From positions 124,001 through 188,000 of the forward strand of contig NZ_JHBV01000008.1 of the NCBI RefSeq assembly GCF_000724545.1: 64,000 nucleotides of DNA, given 5' to 3'. Below, in pieces: positions 53,769-63,397 of the stretch (within the stretch, counting starts at the first letter, position 1; each line of letters opens with the position of its first letter). The stretch is from Aureispira sp. CCB-QB1 (lineage in GTDB: Bacteria; Bacteroidota; Bacteroidia; Chitinophagales; Saprospiraceae). The notes beneath the pieces were generated by a model that was not told where the DNA came from, ran no database searches, and saw nothing but the letters and a program-made list of their open reading frames with translations. The position numbers and the translations under genes were made by a program.

Positions 53769-53920
53769 ATCTGCATACTGGTAGATTTTAAATAGCTTTG
53801 CGCAATTCTGAATAATATATACGCTAGCGTTTGCAATAATCATTACTTCGTCAAAACCACGCAGTAGCAGCACAACTAAATACTAAATAACTATAATATT
53901 AACAAAAATAGAAATCACCA

Positions 53921-54907
53921 ATGAAATTAGCATCTATCGACAACCAAACAAGAGATGGTCAATTGGTTGTTGTCAACAAAGAACTAACTAAAGCTGTAAA
54001 AGTTCCCCAAATTGCTGCAACTATGCAAGCTGCAATAGACAACTGGTCAGCAACAGAAAGTCAATTGCAAGAAGTTTATGCTCAGTTGAATGCCAATAAA
54101 CTAGAATCTGCTTTTGATTTTTCAACTGCAAAAGTAATGGCTCCAATACCGAGAGCATATCATTGGGCAGATGGAAGTGCTTATGTGACACATGTGGAAC
54201 TTGTTCGAAAAGCTAGAAATGCTCAACTACCTGAATCCTTCTGGACAGATCCTCTAATGTACATGGGAGCTTCTGATGCATTTATTGGGGCAAACGATGC
54301 TATCGAAATTGAAACCGAAGATTGGGGTATTGATTTTGAATCAGAAGTAGCTGTTATTACAGATGATGTTCCAGCTGGTGTTAGCCCCCAAGAAGCTTTG
54401 ACACACATTAAATTGGTGACTATTATAAACGATGTTTCGTTAAGAAATCTTATTCCGAATGAGTTATCTAAACAATTTGGATTTTACCAATCCAAACCTT
54501 GGACAACATTTGCTCCCGTAGTAGTTACTCTAGATGAATTGAAAGAAGAATGGGACAACGGAAAACTCCACTTACCATTATATTCTACATTAAATGGCCA
54601 ACTTATCGGCTCTCCCAATGCTGGGGTTGATATGACATTTGATTTTGGACAATTGGTTGCCCATGCTGCGAAAACTCGTTCGCTAATGGCAGGAACAGTC
54701 ATTGGATCAGGAACCGTTGCCAATCAAGGAAGCCCTAACGGTTCTAGTTGTTTGGCAGAAGTTCGATGTTTGGAAGTAATCAAAGATGGAAAAGCCTCTA
54801 CCCCTTTTATGAGTTTTGGAGATAGAATCGAAATAGAAATGAAAGATAAAAATGGCCATTCTATTTTCGGAAAAATCAATCAAGTCGTAACAAAATATCA
54901 AAAGTAG
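53921..54907 (+). CDS. Fumarylacetoacetate hydrolase (FAH) family protein, 328 aa
   Basis: The C-terminal FAH barrel has the acidic metal ligands in EDWGIDFESEVAVI and the following VTIINDVSLR, then KPWTTFAPVVV and AGTVIGSGTVANQGSP. An N-terminal domain of about 80 residues precedes it, as in two-domain bacterial FAH-like enzymes that cleave or tautomerise 3-oxo acids. It stands alone, without tyrosine-degradation neighbours, so the substrate is open. Confidence 0.85.
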   Translation: MKLASIDNQTRDGQLVVVNKELTKAVKVPQIAATMQAAIDNWSATESQLQEVYAQLNANKLESAFDFSTAKVMAPIPRAYHWADGSAYVTHVELVRKARNAQLPESFWTDPLMYMGASDAFIGANDAIEIETEDWGIDFESEVAVITDDVPAGVSPQEALTHIKLVTIINDVSLRNLIPNELSKQFGFYQSKPWTTFAPVVVTLDELKEEWDNGKLHLPLYSTLNGQLIGSPNAGVDMTFDFGQLVAHAAKTRSLMAGTVIGSGTVANQGSPNGSSCLAEVRCLEVIKDGKASTPFMSFGDRIEIEMKDKNGHSIFGKINQVVTKYQK

Positions 54908-54936
54908 TTTGCGCTTTCATAAAATTTATCTTTTTG

Positions 54937-54998
54937 ATTTTCGAATAGTCCGCTAGAGAATGGGGTGTGCTCTATTTATTGGCAGACTATTCGAAAAT
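54937..54998. terminator. Bidirectional terminator between convergent genes
   Basis: A perfect 14-bp stem (54937-54950 with 54985-54998) has A/T-rich flanks on both sides, between the FAH gene (plus) and the desaturase gene (minus). Confidence 0.75.
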
Positions 54999-55005
54999 AT
55001 CTATT

Positions 55006-56334
55006 TTAGACAGTGGCAACTTTTTTGCTCATACTCTTGATATAACTAAAATGGGCTCTGTAAACAGAAAATAATGTTGGATAGTAATGATAGGGCAAAT
55101 CAAACTCTTTGCAAGTCTCCTTTACTATTGGAGCTATTTCGTGCAATCTACTATAAGAAATTGTTGGAAATAGGTGGTGTTCGATCTGGTAGCCCAAACC
55201 TCCTGTCATCATTGTCAGAAACCAGTTACCATGTTCAAAGTTTACAGTAGATTCAACTTGTAGACTCCCCCAATCTCGTGGGTATTTTCTCGGTTTTTTC
55301 TCTCCATTCATAGCTAATTCACACTGATGACTAGCACCAAAAGTAGCTTGAACAATAATCCCTGCCCCTCCTAACATACACCCAATAACAAGTAGAGCTG
55401 TAAAAACATCCAAAAAAATAAACGGCAGTACGTACCACAATCCTGTTGAAATAACTTTAAACAGGATCAATAAAAAAAATTCTGAAGGGTAAATTTTTGA
55501 CATTTTTCCATAGGGTCCCATCCAGTTTCCACGAACGACAGAAGATACATCAGTATAGGACAGGATAGGGAGAGTGATCATGTATAAAAAGATAACATAA
55601 AAATGTTGGAATTTATGGTAAAAAAAATACTCGTGCTCTTGTCTTAGTCTTAACATTGGAAAATGCACTTCAATATCAGGATCTTTATCTGGAACATTTG
55701 TAACAATATGATGCAAAGGGACGTGCACCGCCGTAAATACATAAGACGAAATAGTTATAATATCCAATGTAAATAATGCTAATACTCGATTTGCCTTTGA
55801 AGAAGCAAAGACGCCTCCGTGCATCGCTTCATGCCCGTATCCCCCAATCGCAAATGCTAAGGGTCCCCAGATCAAGGCACAAAAAATATTGCCATATCCT
55901 ATTGCCCCAATCGAAACGATTATAAAAATTACATACAAAGCGACCAGTCGAAATAGAAAATTAGAGGTTCCATGATGTGCTAGTCGCTTCTCCTTCCCTT
56001 TTATGCCTCTTTTTTCGGCGGAATCAAGCAAATACGCCTGTACTCTCTTTTTTAAGGTGGGATAAAAACCATCTCCATCCCAATCAAAATCAGGTTGATA
56101 ATCCTCCTTCTTCCCTACTTCATACATCTTTAAATACCCTCTCGGAATTGATTCAAAAAGGTGTGTTGTTTCCAAAAGGGTTGTTGCATCCATCCCTCTA
56201 CACTGTAACAAAAAACGCTTTCCACCTGGATGTTCTTTGATAAAAGGAATAAAATCATAATACTTGCCGTGGATTTCCCATAACTTTCCAGCAGCCACCA
56301 ATTTGGCTAGCTCTTTTTTTGATAATTCATTCAC
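55006..56334 (-). CDS. Cytochrome-b5-fused front-end fatty acid desaturase, 442 aa
   Basis: The N-terminal cytochrome b5 domain has the heme motif HPGG (35-38) and a second His at 58. The membrane desaturase part has three histidine boxes: H168xxxH172, H204xxxHH209 and Q383xxHH387. Gln in the third box plus fused b5 is the mark of front-end (delta-5/6 type) desaturases that make polyunsaturated fatty acids. Four or more membrane helices are visible. No elongase or other desaturase is in the window. Regiospecificity cannot be told from sequence. Confidence 0.9.
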   Translation of the reverse strand: MNELSKKELAKLVAAGKLWEIHGKYYDFIPFIKEHPGGKRFLLQCRGMDATTLLETTHLFESIPRGYLKMYEVGKKEDYQPDFDWDGDGFYPTLKKRVQAYLLDSAEKRGIKGKEKRLAHHGTSNFLFRLVALYVIFIIVSIGAIGYGNIFCALIWGPLAFAIGGYGHEAMHGGVFASSKANRVLALFTLDIITISSYVFTAVHVPLHHIVTNVPDKDPDIEVHFPMLRLRQEHEYFFYHKFQHFYVIFLYMITLPILSYTDVSSVVRGNWMGPYGKMSKIYPSEFFLLILFKVISTGLWYVLPFIFLDVFTALLVIGCMLGGAGIIVQATFGASHQCELAMNGEKKPRKYPRDWGSLQVESTVNFEHGNWFLTMMTGGLGYQIEHHLFPTISYSRLHEIAPIVKETCKEFDLPYHYYPTLFSVYRAHFSYIKSMSKKVATV

Positions 56335-56652
56335 ATTAAAAATATTGTATTGGGTTAATAATTGTAATTGAGTAGAATAAATATAATATTCAAAAATTAA
56401 ACTTTATGCTAATATTGATTTTGAAAAGAGTTAAATTATCGAAAAGTTACTATTAAGAGATCCAAAATGCTTTATCAAATCTTAACTAATACGATTCGAT
56501 AGTTCGCTATTCTGCTACTTTGTAGCTATACCCTCGGTCAGATGGCTAGTGCTATTAGAAGAGAAGAAAAAAATATTAAAAATTTATTTTTTTGTTAATT
56601 TATTTGATATATCAAATAAATTTCACACCTTTGATTAACACAATAAATAACT
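56335..56652. other. 318-bp divergent intergenic region
   Basis: It lies between the desaturase (minus) and the MarR gene (plus). It holds the large palindrome at 56597-56622 and one copy of the ctgctactt repeat-like word (56512-56525); no ORF. Confidence 0.4.
56597..56622. promoter_or_regulatory. 26-bp perfect palindrome, probable MarR operator
   Basis: The two 13-base arms are perfectly complementary around the centre 56609/56610 (core TTTGATATATCAAA). It ends 30 bp before the MarR ATG, the usual place for autoregulation. Confidence 0.75.
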
Positions 56653-57093
56653 ATGAATTTTGACTCTCCTACTGGCACCGTCCTCTATTCTATAGAGAAA
56701 GCCATAAAAGCATATCGCCGCTTAAGTCAGCATAATATATCACAAGTTGTTCCTGATATTACGGTAGATCAAGCTTTGATTTTATTAATGTTAGATGGTA
56801 ATGATAAGACGCAAACTGAAATTGCAGATTTGATTTTTAAAGACTATGCCTCTATGACACGAATCGTAAAACTAATGACTCAAAAAGACTATTTGGTCAA
56901 AACGATAGATGCTCAAGACAAACGAAAATCGAAATTAGAAATTACCGCTAAAGGAAGAAATACAATAAAAAAGCTGCAACCAATGATACAAAACAACAGA
57001 GATACCGCACTAAATAATGTTTCAGATGAGGAGCTAAAACAACTGTATGGAATACTCCATAAAATAACCCAAAATTGCCAGTCCAAAAAATGA
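56653..57093 (+). CDS. MarR-family regulator, 146 aa
   Basis: The winged-helix core is seen in LDGNDKTQTEIADLIFKDYASMTRIVKLMTQKDYLVK, followed by DAQDKRKSKLEITAKG. A palindromic operator lies directly upstream. It overlaps the next gene by ATGA, so regulator and hydrolase are co-transcribed and the regulator probably controls both. Confidence 0.9.
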   Translation: MNFDSPTGTVLYSIEKAIKAYRRLSQHNISQVVPDITVDQALILLMLDGNDKTQTEIADLIFKDYASMTRIVKLMTQKDYLVKTIDAQDKRKSKLEITAKGRNTIKKLQPMIQNNRDTALNNVSDEELKQLYGILHKITQNCQSKK

Positions 57094-58514
57094 AGCATCT
57101 AATTTTTTTATTGGTCATAATATGCTGCGCGTGTAATCGCAAAAAAACACCAAAACCTACCGACTCTAAAGTCGAACAAATTGCTAATTATTTAGACTCT
57201 TTAGAAGGCTTTAGTGGGGTTGTTCTAATTGCTAAAGATGATCATATTTTGTTCAAAAGAGCTTATGGATTTGCCCATTTGGGACACAAAATCAAAAATA
57301 ATGTTGCGACTAAGTTTTCTTATGCTTCTATTGGTAAATCCTTCACTGCTGTCGCTATATTTCATTTAATTCAGCAAGGTAAATTGTCTTTGCAAGATAA
57401 TATTGGCAAGTACCTTCCTGACTATCAAAACCAAAAGGCGCGAGATTCTGTTACCATAGAGTTGCTGTTAAGGCATAAAAGCGGTCTCCCTAATTATTTT
57501 CATTATGAAAAATATACTCAAGCCTCCAAAGAACAATTCAGAACACTAGATGATCTTACCAACTTATACGAAAATAGACCCTTAGAATTTTCCCCTGGTC
57601 AAGAATTTGCGTATCGCAACACCAACTATATTGTACTTGGCAGAATCATAGAAGCCATTACCCAAATGCCTTATGATAACTATATACAAAAACATATTTT
57701 CTCCATAGCTGATATGCAAAATACAGGCAATTTTGACATTGATCACATCACTGACAATGTTGCTGAAAACTATACCTTATCAGATGTTCATTTGAATCAA
57801 TTCCAAAAAACAATTTTCATGAGCGGGATCAAAGGTACACCTGCTGGTGGTGGGTATTCTACTGCCGAGGACTTGTATAAATTTGCCACTGCTTTTAAAC
57901 ATAATAAGCTCCTAAATGAAAGTTATACAAATCTTATGAAAACAGAGCCCGATCACTGGTATGGCTACGGAATGCAATTTGCAGGAGCCAAAGGCTCTGG
58001 AATTTATGGGCATAGCGGCGGACATTTTGGCACAGGTGTAGAATGGCGCATTTTTGAACAACAAGGTTATATTGTTACGCTCTTAACCAATAAAGACTTA
58101 GATCAAGGTTTTTATAATGCTCGTTTTTTTATTGAGAAAACTATTTCGGGTGATACTCCTAGATTAAACAATTACTTTTTTACCCAAAAAGTGATCAATA
58201 TCTGTCTAAATAACGGCATTGAGCAAGCAAAAGCGACAATACAAACATCAAAAAAATTGGAACTCTCCGAAAGAAGCTTAAATACAAAAGGTTATGAGAT
58301 GATAAAAAGAGGTTTTTATAAAAAAGCGATTGATTTATTTAGGCTCGAAGTTTTATTTTTTTCAAACTCTTATGATGCTTACGATTCTCTAGGGGAAGCC
58401 TATATGAAAGACGGGCAAGTAAGTAAGGCAATAAAAAACTATACCAAAAGCCTAGAGATAAATCCTGAGAATATGAATGCCAAAGAGCAGTTGAGCAAAT
58501 TGCTAGAAAAATAA
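57090..58514 (+). CDS. Beta-lactamase-like serine hydrolase lipoprotein with C-terminal TPR, 474 aa
   Basis: I choose the ATG at 57090 (MKHLIFLLVIICCAC), overlapping the MarR stop. The N-terminus is a lipoprotein signal. The class C-type fold has Ser80-x-x-Lys83 (SIGK), a YRN motif and a GHSGG near 310 as the third motif. A C-terminal pair of TPR-like repeats follows (about 390-470). Family members are esterases, D-aminopeptidases or penicillin-binding enzymes; drug hydrolysis is not implied. The MarR link suggests induction by a small molecule. Confidence 0.85.
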   Translation: MKHLIFLLVIICCACNRKKTPKPTDSKVEQIANYLDSLEGFSGVVLIAKDDHILFKRAYGFAHLGHKIKNNVATKFSYASIGKSFTAVAIFHLIQQGKLSLQDNIGKYLPDYQNQKARDSVTIELLLRHKSGLPNYFHYEKYTQASKEQFRTLDDLTNLYENRPLEFSPGQEFAYRNTNYIVLGRIIEAITQMPYDNYIQKHIFSIADMQNTGNFDIDHITDNVAENYTLSDVHLNQFQKTIFMSGIKGTPAGGGYSTAEDLYKFATAFKHNKLLNESYTNLMKTEPDHWYGYGMQFAGAKGSGIYGHSGGHFGTGVEWRIFEQQGYIVTLLTNKDLDQGFYNARFFIEKTISGDTPRLNNYFFTQKVINICLNNGIEQAKATIQTSKKLELSERSLNTKGYEMIKRGFYKKAIDLFRLEVLFFSNSYDAYDSLGEAYMKDGQVSKAIKNYTKSLEINPENMNAKEQLSKLLEK

Positions 58515-58575
58515 AACCGTAGCATTTGAACCTAGATTCTTTAAAATATATACTCAAAAACTTGATAAATCGCTA

Positions 58576-59424
58576 ATGCAAAAAATCCCAATAAGAGGTA
58601 TCAAAGAACGTCCTTTAGAAAATAGATTTAATATTACAAAACTCGAAAGCTTGCTTTCTGAAAATGATATGATCCAAGAGCTTCACAGGCATGCTTTTTT
58701 CTTTGTCTTATTCCTAAAAGATGGCAATGGAGAACACATCATTGACTTCACACCATACCCTGTCAAAAAGAACTCTATTTTCTTTATGCGACCAGGACAA
58801 GTGCATCAGCTTCAACTCAAAAAAGGGAGTGCTGGATATCTTATGCAGTTTGATCAAAATTTTTACTCCCCACAACTAGCAAGTTCAAAATCTATATTCA
58901 AGAAAGTAAGTCACAAAAATTATTACTCACTCCACGCTGAAAAATTTCAAAAGCTACTCTTAATTTTATCCAATATAAATGAGGAGCATTCTCAAAAGCA
59001 AGCTCATTACGAAGAAGTTATCAAAGCAAATCTTAAAATTCTCTTTATTGAAATAGTCAGGCAAAGTCATCATACGTCAACTGTTTCAAAAAAGACTCTG
59101 TATTCCCAAGAAAGATTAGAAGAATTTTTGGAATTAGTGGAAAATCATCTTTCTTCTCACAAATCAATAGCAGAATATGCTGAGATGATGCATCTTTCTA
59201 CCTTTCAGCTCAATAAAATAACCAAGGAAACTCTTGGCAAAACAAGCTCTCAAATCCTCAATGAGCAGATTTTGCTTGAAGCAAAGAGGAATTTGTTAGG
59301 AACACTTAATCAAATAAATCAAATTGCCTATGAATTAGGCTACGAAGACAGTTCTTATTTTATTCGTTTTTTCAAAAAGCATACTGGAATCTCACCTGAA
59401 GTATTTAGAAAAAACTTTAAGTAA
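58576..59424 (+). CDS. AraC-family regulator, 282 aa
   Basis: An N-terminal cupin-like sensor (HAFFFVLFLKDGNGEHIIDF ... FMRPGQVHQLQ) is followed by the double HTH at the C-terminus (ISPEVFRKNFK end, IAYELGYEDSSYFIRFFKKHTG). It lies 61 bp after the hydrolase gene and may be part of the same region of control. The effector is unknown. Confidence 0.9.
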   Translation: MQKIPIRGIKERPLENRFNITKLESLLSENDMIQELHRHAFFFVLFLKDGNGEHIIDFTPYPVKKNSIFFMRPGQVHQLQLKKGSAGYLMQFDQNFYSPQLASSKSIFKKVSHKNYYSLHAEKFQKLLLILSNINEEHSQKQAHYEEVIKANLKILFIEIVRQSHHTSTVSKKTLYSQERLEEFLELVENHLSSHKSIAEYAEMMHLSTFQLNKITKETLGKTSSQILNEQILLEAKRNLLGTLNQINQIAYELGYEDSSYFIRFFKKHTGISPEVFRKNFK

Positions 59425-59527
59425 GTACTTCTCAACTGCATTTTTGTCCTATCTGTTTCTGTCCCTTATGTTTTATTTTTGATTGATTTTAAAAACAATT
59501 CATACAGAATCTTAATAAAACGAAAAA

Positions 59528-60151
59528 ATGACAGATACTTGGTTGAACAAATGGAACAAACGGTTTAAAAATGATGCCTTTGCTTATGGCATTGAACCCA
59601 ATAGCTATTTTAAAGAACAGATTTTAAAATTAAAGCCTGGGAAAATCCTTTTTGGAGCAGAAGGCGAAGGCAGAAATGCTGTTTATGCCGCAACACTTGG
59701 TTGGGAGGTTTTTGCATTTGACATAAGCATAGAAGGAAAAAATAAAGCCATCGAACTTGCAAATAAAAAGAATGTCTCAATTGATTATCAAATTGGGCAA
59801 CTCCCCAATTTAAATTTTCAAAAAAATGACTTTGACGTTGTCGCACTAATTTATGCTCATTTTCCTCCATCTATTAAATCAGAGTATCACAAACTACTCA
59901 GTCAAAAATTGAAGTCTGGTGGAATCTTGATATTGGAAGCCTTTGGTAAAAATCACCTCAGCTACCAACACAAAAATCCCAAGGTTGGAGGACCATCTAA
60001 TATAGACTCATTATTTTCAACCGACGAATTAAGGGCGGATTTTAATAATTATGAAATTCTGGAATTGGTAGAAAAAGAAGTTGAATTGTGCGAAGGGATT
60101 TATCATAATGGGAAAGGCTCTGTGACAAGATTTGTTGGGAGAAAAGGCTAG
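59528..60151 (+). CDS. Class I SAM-dependent methyltransferase, 207 aa
   Basis: Motif I is [16 protein letters not shown], with an acidic residue (FAFDIS) at the end of strand 2. The family resembles TehB or thiopurine methyltransferases (N-terminus [24 protein letters not shown]). It probably methylates a small molecule or metalloid; the substrate is unknown. Confidence 0.85.
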   Translation: MTDTWLNKWNKRFKNDAFAYGIEPNSYFKEQILKLKPGKILFGAEGEGRNAVYAATLGWEVFAFDISIEGKNKAIELANKKNVSIDYQIGQLPNLNFQKNDFDVVALIYAHFPPSIKSEYHKLLSQKLKSGGILILEAFGKNHLSYQHKNPKVGGPSNIDSLFSTDELRADFNNYEILELVEKEVELCEGIYHNGKGSVTRFVGRKG

Positions 60152-60294
60152 CTCTTAATCTATCTATAATGTATAGAAATAGAAGGGTTCTCTTGAGAAA
60201 AATCGTCTCAAAACTTCGCTTTGCTTGCAGGAAAATTTATCTTTAGTGCTTATTGCAGCAATTATTCAAACCTGCATACGGAATATTAGACACC

Positions 60295-61515
60295 ATGAAC
60301 AATATAGAGTTTAAATTAGATAAACAACCAACCAAAAACAAAAAGCGCATTGAGTTATTGGATGTTTACCGAGGTTTTGCGATTCTTGGTATTTTTGTTG
60401 TTAATATTGTCATAATGAATTCGACTTTTCTTAATCAAGACGAATTTGCGAAGCAATGGACTTCTAATATTGATCAAATATCGGAAAGGATTTTACAACT
60501 TTTTTTCTACACAAAATTCTTTCCTATTTTTTCATTGCTCTTTGGTTTGGGAATTTCAATGCAAGCCTTGAAGCTATCTCAAAAAAATAATCGCTTATTT
60601 TCTTTTTTTGCTAGAAGAATGTTCATTTTATTCCTTTTTGGGGTTGCACACATCCTATTACTATGGTCTGGAGACGTTCTAAACCTCTATGCTGTCCTTG
60701 GACTGTTGACAACATTAGTAATAAGAAAATCCAACAGGTTTATACTGACATTATCTGCCTTTTTTCTCTTCTTTCCTTTTTACGATTACCTTTTTCAATG
60801 GATCTTTACACTTTTAAACTTTCATCCTGAAATATATTTGAGTAATTATACAGGAGCAAGTGTTCATCAAATAATTACAAATGGAACGTATCTACAAGGG
60901 GTAGAATTAAGACTATTGGAATATCTTTCTAACATTCCAATGTTGTTTGGCTTTTTGGCACCAATCGCATTATCCATGTTCTTACTCGGGGTTTATCTGG
61001 GTAAAAACAAGATCTATGAATCGTTGGATGCTTTCATAGAACAAATAAAGAAACCCATACTCTTAATAACAGTTCTTACCAATATCTATAGAATCTTATT
61101 TTTATTTATCTTAACAAAACTTGAAGTCTATCGGATTGAACTATTAAGAACGTTTTTTGTCAAGTTAATGGTTATATCAGATGTAGTAATGGGGCTATTT
61201 TATTTGTGGCTACTTGGCTGGGTTTGGCATCATACAATATGGAGAAAAGTTTTATCTCCCTTACAGTATGTAGGCAGAATGGCATTGACCAATTACCTAC
61301 TCCAAAGTTTTATTGGGCTTGTGTTATTTTCATCCATTGGATGGCAACTTTACGAGACTTTGAGCCCATTTCAAACGTTGATGACAGCTATTCTGGTTTT
61401 TATAATTCAAGTAATATGTAGCAGGCTTTGGTTTATTTATTTTCAATTTGGTCCATTAGAATGGATATGGAGGTGTTTAACGTATAAAAAACTGCTTCCT
61501 ATTAAAGAAAGATAG
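60295..61515 (+). CDS. DUF418-type multi-pass membrane protein, 406 aa
   Basis: I choose the ATG at 60295; a TTG at 60253 would add 14 residues. The N-terminal LDVYRGFAILGIFVVNIVIM and the C-terminal GRMALTNYLLQSFIGL are the family marks. About nine membrane segments are visible. The family is distantly like acyltransferase-3 proteins, with unknown transport or modification roles. Confidence 0.85.
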   Translation: MNNIEFKLDKQPTKNKKRIELLDVYRGFAILGIFVVNIVIMNSTFLNQDEFAKQWTSNIDQISERILQLFFYTKFFPIFSLLFGLGISMQALKLSQKNNRLFSFFARRMFILFLFGVAHILLLWSGDVLNLYAVLGLLTTLVIRKSNRFILTLSAFFLFFPFYDYLFQWIFTLLNFHPEIYLSNYTGASVHQIITNGTYLQGVELRLLEYLSNIPMLFGFLAPIALSMFLLGVYLGKNKIYESLDAFIEQIKKPILLITVLTNIYRILFLFILTKLEVYRIELLRTFFVKLMVISDVVMGLFYLWLLGWVWHHTIWRKVLSPLQYVGRMALTNYLLQSFIGLVLFSSIGWQLYETLSPFQTLMTAILVFIIQVICSRLWFIYFQFGPLEWIWRCLTYKKLLPIKER

Positions 61516-61604
61516 AGTAATACACTTAGAAAATAATCCATAAAACGCTATCTTGAAAAAGGAAATAAATAACCGTTCAACTATTCCTGCTAACAATTAG
61601 CATT

Positions 61605-62090
61605 ATGAAAATAAAAATAAAACTGTTTGCTGCAATTATTGGTATTGGTTCAACGCTTTTTTTTGCCTGCACCTCAACCAAAGACAATCCTATCCAAAAA
61701 GCAAAATGGTTGCTCGGGACTTGGAAAAACGAAATGCCTCAAGGGAATATTTATGAAACTTGGAGTGCTATCAATGAGCATGAGTTCGCTGGCAAAAGCT
61801 ATCTTATTCAAGAAAAGGATACTTCATTTTTTGAACACATACAGTTGCTTCAAAAATCGAATGCATTTTATTACATTCCTACTGTCAAAAATCAAAATGA
61901 GGGCTTACCGATTCGTTTTAAAGCTAAAAAAGTTTCTAAAAATCAACTGGTTTTCGAAAATTTGAAACATGACTTTCCTCAACTTATTTCCTATACAAAA
62001 ATCCATTCAGATTCTCTAGTTGCAGAAATTTCAGGAATCCGAAAAGGGAAAAAGCATCGACAGTTGTTTTTTATGAAGCGTGTGTATTAA
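61605..62090 (+). CDS. Lipoprotein of the DUF6265/lipocalin-like type, 161 aa
   Basis: The lipobox is at Cys22 (TLFFAC). The mature part starts with KWLLGTWKNEMPQG, then beta strands with VFENLKHDFPQ, a pattern seen in small lipocalin-like Bacteroidota proteins. It probably sits in the envelope and binds a hydrophobic ligand (inference). Confidence 0.7.
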   Translation: MKIKIKLFAAIIGIGSTLFFACTSTKDNPIQKAKWLLGTWKNEMPQGNIYETWSAINEHEFAGKSYLIQEKDTSFFEHIQLLQKSNAFYYIPTVKNQNEGLPIRFKAKKVSKNQLVFENLKHDFPQLISYTKIHSDSLVAEISGIRKGKKHRQLFFMKRVY

Positions 62091-62180
62091 ATTCAAATGG
62101 CGAAAAACTGCGCAAATTATCCCCCAATCAAATAGAGTTAAAAAAAGCCAGATAAATCAATAGCAATTTAAAATGATGAG

Positions 62181-63284
62181 ATGAAAATTAGAGATGAAAT
62201 TTTAGAAGACCTTTTGTTGCTTGATAGCGATGACAGCATTTTGTCAAATAAAGTTTGCTCCCCTTTATCCTTTTTAATATTTTTAGATATTATTGCTTGT
62301 TATTGTAATTCCGATTTAGAAGAAAAAATTAATGCTATTCTCAAAGATTTTGACTATTCAAGAGAAGTATTTCTAGAAGTTATACAAAATTTGAAAAGTA
62401 CTGAAACTAAGCTAAATTACGCTGCCTCTTTTTGGCATAATGAGATTTTTAATCCTCAAAATATAAAATTCCCCTACTTTGAGATATTTGAAGTTGATTT
62501 TACATCAAAAAAAAGTCTTCTACTTGTTAATTCTTGGATAAAACAAAAAACAAACAAACTAATAAAAAATATTCCTCCCCCCGATTCTATTACTCAGATA
62601 AACTCTATTTTTCTCTCTACTCTTTATTTTAAAAGCCTTTGGATTAATAAATTTGATTCCCCTAGCTATCCAGAGGTATTCTACTTAACCAATGGTCAAA
62701 AAATTAACGTAGGTTATCTCTCCAAACAGAGCAAAGAACCTATTTCTTTTTTTCAAGAAAAAAGCTTTCAAGCTATCGCTTTACCATATAAAGAAAACAA
62801 TATTCAATTGGAAGTGTATTTACCTAATAAAGAAGTTAGCTTTGAGCACTTTATCTCAAAGTTAGGCAACCTAAATTTAATACGAGTAAATTCTAAATTT
62901 AAAAAAATATCGAACTACTTACTATCAATCCCTAAATTTGAAGTATCCTCAACAATAGATTTGAATCCAATTTTAGAAAAAAATGGTCTCAGTGATTTAT
63001 TTGAGTTTAAGGGGGAATCGTATTTCGATAGAAAAAGCATAATAAAGCAAGAAATTGTTGCAAAAGTTAATGAGAAAGGAACAGAAGCTGCCGCGATTAC
63101 TCACCTTATGGACATAGGAAATCTACCAATATTTGAAGTAGAATTTATTGCAAATAGACCTTTCCTTTTTTTAATAAGGGAAAACAATAGCAATGCTATA
63201 TTATTTTTAGGAGCTATTACCAACCCCAAGGAGTTTAAAGCAACGGATAATTTGTGGAAGAAAATAAAGCGTTTTTTTAGATAG
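62181..63284 (+). CDS. Serpin (serine/cysteine protease inhibitor), 367 aa
   Basis: It carries serpin marks in order: CSPLSFLIFLDI, the helix F motif VNSWIKQKTNKLIKN, the reactive-loop hinge EKGTEAAAIT (298-307) and the C-terminal ANRPFLFLIRE ... ILFLGAITNP. The hinge Ala run predicts an inhibitory serpin, with P1-P1' near Asn314-Leu315 by the usual P17 count, although loop length can shift this. No signal peptide is seen, so it may act in the cytoplasm or be released otherwise. A nearby protease target is not evident. Confidence 0.9.
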   Translation: MKIRDEILEDLLLLDSDDSILSNKVCSPLSFLIFLDIIACYCNSDLEEKINAILKDFDYSREVFLEVIQNLKSTETKLNYAASFWHNEIFNPQNIKFPYFEIFEVDFTSKKSLLLVNSWIKQKTNKLIKNIPPPDSITQINSIFLSTLYFKSLWINKFDSPSYPEVFYLTNGQKINVGYLSKQSKEPISFFQEKSFQAIALPYKENNIQLEVYLPNKEVSFEHFISKLGNLNLIRVNSKFKKISNYLLSIPKFEVSSTIDLNPILEKNGLSDLFEFKGESYFDRKSIIKQEIVAKVNEKGTEAAAITHLMDIGNLPIFEVEFIANRPFLFLIRENNSNAILFLGAITNPKEFKATDNLWKKIKRFFR

Positions 63285-63397
63285 TTTTTTGTATTATTAT
63301 AAATACAAAAAAGTTAATATATGAAGTTCCTCAAGCTTCATAAAAACGCAACTACACACAGACTTCTCTAAGTCAAACTATTAATAATCATTGAATA

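Noticed and set aside
57090-58514. An antibiotic-resistance beta-lactamase
   Set aside because: The SxxK/YxN fold is shared by many esterases and peptidases; the TPR tail and lipobox are not typical of class C beta-lactamases.
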